Source: an uncultured Acidimicrobiia bacterium (GTDB lineage: Bacteria; Actinomycetota; Acidimicrobiia; Spongiisociales; Spongiisociaceae). Taken from it: 64,000 nucleotides of DNA. Below the pieces are notes generated by a model. That model had not been told where the DNA came from. It did no database searches and was given only the letters and a program-made list of their open reading frames with translations. Positions 60,868 to 64,000 of this stretch are shown one piece after another. Both the position numbers and the translations under genes were made by a program. Numbering within the stretch: the first letter of the stretch is position 1; the number at the start of each line of letters is the position of its first letter. The stretch is from contig OY282370.1 in assembly GCA_958295745.1 (NCBI GenBank), positions 62,001 to 126,000 on the forward strand, read 5' to 3'.

Positions 60868-62300
60868 GCACGAACATGAACACCGCAGCGAGCCCCTCCC
60901 CCGCAGCCAGCCCCGCCGCCCAACCCGGTCTATTGCGCACCCGCCGGCTGGCCGACCTCGACCCCGCCGACCGGCGCCGGCTGGTGGTCCGCTCCGCAGT
61001 GCCCGACCGGGCGGTGCGCCGGGCGGCGGCCGAGATATGCCGGAGCATCGAGGCGGGCGGCGACCGGGCCCTGCGGGAGGCGGGCGCCGCCTACGGGGGC
61101 GGGCGGGCCGACCCCAGGGTGGCGCCCGAAGAGATATCCGCCGCCCTCGAGGACACCGGCCGGGCGGTGCGCGAGGCCCTGGAGGCGGCCATAGAGGCGG
61201 TGCGCCGCCACCACCTGCCCCAGATCCCCGCCGACCATTCCCACGAGACCCGCCCCGGGGTGCGGATCGACCGCCGATGGACCCCCCTGCGGCGGGTCGG
61301 CGCCTACATACCCGGCGGCAAGGCCTCCTACCCGTCCAGCCTGGTGATGACCGCGGCCCCGGCCCAGGCGGCGGGGGTGGCGGAGATCGCGGTCGCTTCC
61401 CCCTGCGGCGGGGACGGGCGGCTCGATCCGACCCTGCTGGCCGCCGCCGCCCTGCTGGGGATAGACGAGGTGTACGCCATGGGAGGCGCCCAAGCGGTGG
61501 CCGCCTTCGCCTACGGCACCGAAACCATACCGAGGGTGGACAAGATCGCAGGGCCCGGCAACGCCTGGGTTACCGCCGCCAAGCTGGAGGTATTCGGCGT
61601 CTGCGCCATCGACCTGCCGGCCGGGCCGAGCGAAGTCCTAGTGCTGGCCGACCACACCGCCGACCCGCGCCTGGCCGCCGTCGACCTGCTCTGCCAGGCC
61701 GAACACGGCCCCGACTCCCCGGCGGTGCTGGTAACCACCGACCCGACCCTGGCCGCCGAAGTCGAAGCCGAGATATCGTCGCTGCTGCCCCTGCTCCCCC
61801 GGCGGGATATCCTGCGAACCGCCCTGAGCGCCTACGGGGAGGTACTGATCGCCGAAGACATCGACGAGGCGGCCGCCTTCGCCAACGCCTACGCCGCCGA
61901 GCACGTAACGGTGCTGACCGCCGACGCCGAGCAGACGGCGGAGCGGGTGGTGAACGCCGGATCGGTCTACGTGGGCCGCTGGTCTCCCGAATCGGCCGGC
62001 GACTACGCCACCGGCGCCAACCACGTGCTGCCCACCGGGGGGCTGGCCAGGTCGCACGGCCCGCTCGGGGTGGAGGACTTCGGCTCGTGGCGGCAGGTAC
62101 AGACCCTCACCCGCCGGGGTCTGGCGTCCATCCGCCCCGTCATCGAGGAGCTGGCCGCCGCCGAAGGCTTGGACGCCCATCGGATGGCCGCCGCGGTGCG
62201 CTTCGAAGAGCCGCCCCCTTCCCACCGCCGGAACCCTCCCCCCGCCGATCACCCGACCCACCCGACTCACCCGACCAACCCGACCAATCAGGAGGCTTGA
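60864..62300 (+). CDS. hisD: histidinol dehydrogenase HisD
   Basis: Zinc-dependent NAD enzyme for the last two oxidations of histidine synthesis. The 478-residue product has VGAYIPGGKASYPSSLVMTAAPA, KIAGPGNAWVTAAK, IDLPAGPSEVLVLAD, LCQAEHGPDSPA (zinc ligands) and NAYAAEHVTVL. The last 35 residues (from VRFEEPPPS) are Pro/Thr/His-rich repeats of DHPTHPT type and are not family sequence. That tail was copied into the first hisB. hisC, which usually follows hisD, is absent here. Confidence 0.96.
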   Translation: MSTNMNTAASPSPAASPAAQPGLLRTRRLADLDPADRRRLVVRSAVPDRAVRRAAAEICRSIEAGGDRALREAGAAYGGGRADPRVAPEEISAALEDTGRAVREALEAAIEAVRRHHLPQIPADHSHETRPGVRIDRRWTPLRRVGAYIPGGKASYPSSLVMTAAPAQAAGVAEIAVASPCGGDGRLDPTLLAAAALLGIDEVYAMGGAQAVAAFAYGTETIPRVDKIAGPGNAWVTAAKLEVFGVCAIDLPAGPSEVLVLADHTADPRLAAVDLLCQAEHGPDSPAVLVTTDPTLAAEVEAEISSLLPLLPRRDILRTALSAYGEVLIAEDIDEAAAFANAYAAEHVTVLTADAEQTAERVVNAGSVYVGRWSPESAGDYATGANHVLPTGGLARSHGPLGVEDFGSWRQVQTLTRRGLASIRPVIEELAAAEGLDAHRMAAAVRFEEPPPSHRRNPPPADHPTHPTHPTNPTNQEA

Positions 62301-63363
62301 ATGCCCCGCAACGCCAGATGCCCCCGCGTGTCGGTCGAGATCGAGCTCGACGGCGCCGGAACGGCCCGGGTGGACACCGGGATCGGGTTCTTCGATCACC
62401 TGCTCACCTCCCTCGCCCACCACGCCCTCTTCGACCTGACCATCAGCACGGAAGGCGACGTAGAAGTCGACGACCACCACACGGTGGAGGACACCGCCCT
62501 GTGCCAGGGGGAGGCGCTGTCCGCCGCGCTCGGCGACCGCACCGGCATCCACCGCTTCGGGGAAGCCATCGCCCAAGCCGCAGTGGACATAGGAGGCCGC
62601 CCCTACTGCGTTGCGGCGCTCGATCTGACCACCCCTCACATCGGCGCCCTCACCACCCAGAACATCCCCCACGCCCTCGAAGCCTTCGCCCGCACCGCCG
62701 GAACAACCCTGCACCTGACCGCCGCCGGGCGCAACGACCACCACGTCGCCGAGGCCGCCTTCGCGGTGCGCTTCGAAGAGCCGCCCCCTTCCCGCCGCCG
62801 GAACCCTCCCCCCGCCGATCACCCGACCCACCCGACCCACCCGAACAGCTAGGAGGCTCTAAATGCCCCGCAACGCCAGATGCCAACGCAGCACCAAGGA
62901 GACCCACGTGTCGGTCGAGATCGAGCTAGACGGCGCCGGAACGGCCCAGGTGAACACCGGGATCGGGTTCTTCGATCACCTGCTCACCTCCCTCGCCCAC
63001 CACGCCCTCTTCGACCTGACCATCAGCACGGAGGGCGACGTGGAGGTGGACGACCACCACACGGTGGAGGACACCGCCCTGTGCCTGGGGGAGGCGCTGG
63101 CCGCCGCGCTCGGCGACCGCACCGGCATCCACCGCTTCGGGGAGGCCCGGGTTCCCATGGACGAAGCCGTCGCCCAGGCCGCGGTGGACGTAGGAGGCCG
63201 CCCCTACTGCGTTGCGGCGCTCGATCTGACCACCCCTCACATCGGCGCCCTCACCACCCAGAACATCCCCCACGCCCTCGAAGCCTTCGCCCGCACCGCC
63301 GGAATGACCCTGCACCTGACCGCCGCCGGGCGCAACGACCACCACGTCGCCGAGGCCGCCTTC
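62193..63363. repeat. tandem duplication of the hisD tail plus hisB (570-bp offset)
   Basis: Unit 1 (62193-62762) runs from GCGGTGCGCTTCGAAGAG in the hisD tail through most of hisB; unit 2 begins with the same word at 62763 and runs through hisB copy 2. The join (GCCGCCTTC directly followed by GCGGTGCGC) is the duplication junction. The units differ by an 18-base indel near the start codon, an 18-base deletion in unit 1, and scattered substitutions. Confidence 0.88.
62301..62852 (+). CDS. chimeric, truncated HisB copy (probably non-functional)
   Basis: 183 residues. The first 153 match HisB: GFFDHLLTSLAHH, VDDHHTVEDTALCQGEALS, HHVAEAAF. But the segment RVPMDE after HRFGEA is missing (18-base deletion), and after AEAAF the last helix is replaced by the hisD tail (AVRFEEPPPSRRRNPPPAD). 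Loss of the conserved R-V-P-M-D-E loop and terminal helix probably abolishes activity or assembly. It still has GGAGG and a start, so it may be translated between hisD and the intact hisB. Confidence 0.85.
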   Translation: MPRNARCPRVSVEIELDGAGTARVDTGIGFFDHLLTSLAHHALFDLTISTEGDVEVDDHHTVEDTALCQGEALSAALGDRTGIHRFGEAIAQAAVDIGGRPYCVAALDLTTPHIGALTTQNIPHALEAFARTAGTTLHLTAAGRNDHHVAEAAFAVRFEEPPPSRRRNPPPADHPTHPTHPNS

Positions 63364-63507
63364 AAGGCCCTGGCCCGGGCGCTGCGGGCGGCGGCCGCCC
63401 CCGACCCCCGCCGGATCGGTATGCCCTCTACCAAGGGCATACCCTCCACCGGTGCAAATCCCCCCGCCCCCGCCGGAACCGGAACGGGGCGGGCTGACGA
63501 AACGTGA
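62863..63507 (+). CDS. hisB: imidazoleglycerol-phosphate dehydratase HisB
   Basis: Mn-dependent dehydratase of histidine synthesis. The 214-residue product has the two metal-binding pairs DHHTVED (near 60) and DHHVAEAAFKALA (near 160), plus GEARVPMDEAVAQ and SLAHHALFDL. It is the intact copy. A C-terminal extension of about 35 residues (RRIGMPSTKGIPSTG, Pro/Gly-rich) exceeds the usual length. The stop overlaps the hisH GTG start. It differs from the chimeric copy by an 18-base insertion near its start (residues STKETH). Confidence 0.95.
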   Translation: MPRNARCQRSTKETHVSVEIELDGAGTAQVNTGIGFFDHLLTSLAHHALFDLTISTEGDVEVDDHHTVEDTALCLGEALAAALGDRTGIHRFGEARVPMDEAVAQAAVDVGGRPYCVAALDLTTPHIGALTTQNIPHALEAFARTAGMTLHLTAAGRNDHHVAEAAFKALARALRAAAAPDPRRIGMPSTKGIPSTGANPPAPAGTGTGRADET

Positions 63508-64000
63508 CCTCCCCGCCCCTGATCGCGGTCATCGACCACGGCGCCGGCAACCTGGTGTCTATCGGCCAGGGGTTGGAACGAGCCGGAGCCCGGGTCCACG
63601 TGGTGACCGACCCCGGCGGCCTCGACGGCTCGGACGCCCTGGTGCTTCCCGGAGTGGGAGCCACCGGCGCCGTCATGACCCGCCTCTCCGAGGCCGGCTT
63701 GGTGGAACCCCTCCGAGCCTGGAAAAGGCCGCTACTGGGTATCTGCGTGGGGCTGCAGCTGTTCTACGACACCAGCGAGGAGGACGGCGCCCCCTGCCTC
63801 GGCCTGGAGAGAGGCGCGGTGCGGCGGCTGGCCGGCGCCCCCCTGCTCCCGCACATCGGATGGAACCACCTCACCTTCCCCGGGAACGGAGCGGACCGGG
63901 ACCGGCTGTTCGACGGCATCGCCCCGGACGCCGCCTTCTACTTCGTCCACAGCTACGCCCCGGCGCCCGACGATCCGTCCACCGTCACCGCCTACGCCCA
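63504..64000 (+). CDS. hisH: imidazole glycerol phosphate synthase subunit HisH (C-terminal end cut by window)
   Basis: Class I glutamine amidotransferase that feeds ammonia to HisF. The 165 residues seen include VIDHGAGNLVSIGQGLERAGA, VLPGVGATGAVM, the nucleophile motif LLGICVGLQLF with Cys near 80, and HIGWNHLTF. The terminal His/Glu of the triad lie beyond the edge. GTG start overlapping the hisB stop (GTGA). A hisF gene is expected to follow. Confidence 0.94.
   Translation, partial: MTSPPLIAVIDHGAGNLVSIGQGLERAGARVHVVTDPGGLDGSDALVLPGVGATGAVMTRLSEAGLVEPLRAWKRPLLGICVGLQLFYDTSEEDGAPCLGLERGAVRRLAGAPLLPHIGWNHLTFPGNGADRDRLFDGIAPDAAFYFVHSYAPAPDDPSTVTAYA

Overview
The window is high-GC bacterial chromosome. 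Tightly packed operons with 4-base ATGA/GTGA gene overlaps, an mraZ-headed division and cell-wall cluster, a UvrD2-type helicase with an HRDC domain, DUF3040 and DUF222-HNH proteins, a three-part proton-translocating transhydrogenase and SLH-domain surface proteins together suggest an actinobacterium, perhaps an Acidimicrobiia relative. That placement is inference from gene content only.

Layout. 1-7.4 kb, minus strand: mraZ, rsmH, ftsL-like, ftsI, murE, mraY and murD (cut by the window edge). murF is missing from its usual place between murE and mraY. The mraZ promoter carries four GTGG boxes spaced exactly 10 bp. 7.8-17.4 kb: housekeeping genes (Fur-family regulator, HNH nuclease, redoxin, DUF222-HNH, MerR-like regulator, DinB, phosphatase, Nudix, small membrane proteins) with dispersed intergenic repeats. 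17.4-23.9 kb: fatty-acid synthesis genes fabD-fabH-fabG-acpP-fabF on the minus strand; two decayed copies of the fabF 3' end and an IS256-like remnant lie beyond fabF. 24-31.5 kb: MITE-like element, DUF1232 protein, small heat-shock protein, a repeated structured element, UvrD2-like helicase, and an AT-rich island with a DNA methyltransferase and a DUF5655-like gene. 31.6-43.5 kb: branched-chain amino-acid genes ilvD and ilvBNC-leuA-leuB, with a leaderless Val/Leu leader peptide and terminator before ilvB and a Leu-rich leader before leuA. 43.9-45.2 kb: an IS110-family element. 45.4-48.2 kb: pntAA-pntAB-pntB. 48.2-49.7 kb: AT-rich island with a TIR-like (ThsB/DUF1863 type) protein and a membrane protein carrying a long heptad-repeat expansion. 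49.9-52.6 kb: nitroreductase, SpoU-type methyltransferase and YbdK-type ligase. 52.6-58.8 kb: a large SLH surface-protein gene between long inverted repeats, the right one split by a second IS110 element, and the whole block between two copies of the hisA 3' end. 58.8-64 kb: hisA (minus strand), then a TrpR-like regulator, hisG, hisD, a chimeric hisB copy, an intact hisB and hisH (cut by the window edge).

Most interesting points: (1) the TIR-like plus repeat-expanded membrane protein pair, a candidate defence module; (2) two IS110 elements whose 5' non-coding ends hold short matches to their own ends and to their insertion sites in the order expected of a bridge RNA, one with an uninterrupted target preserved nearby; (3) the S-layer cassette with its inverted repeats and hisA-end direct repeats; (4) a repeat family with promoter-like start, conserved first hairpin and terminator-like end, possibly a small-RNA gene family; (5) a MITE-like family whose terminal repeats supply the last codons or stop codon of neighbouring genes. 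All calls come from reading the sequence; no database search was possible.
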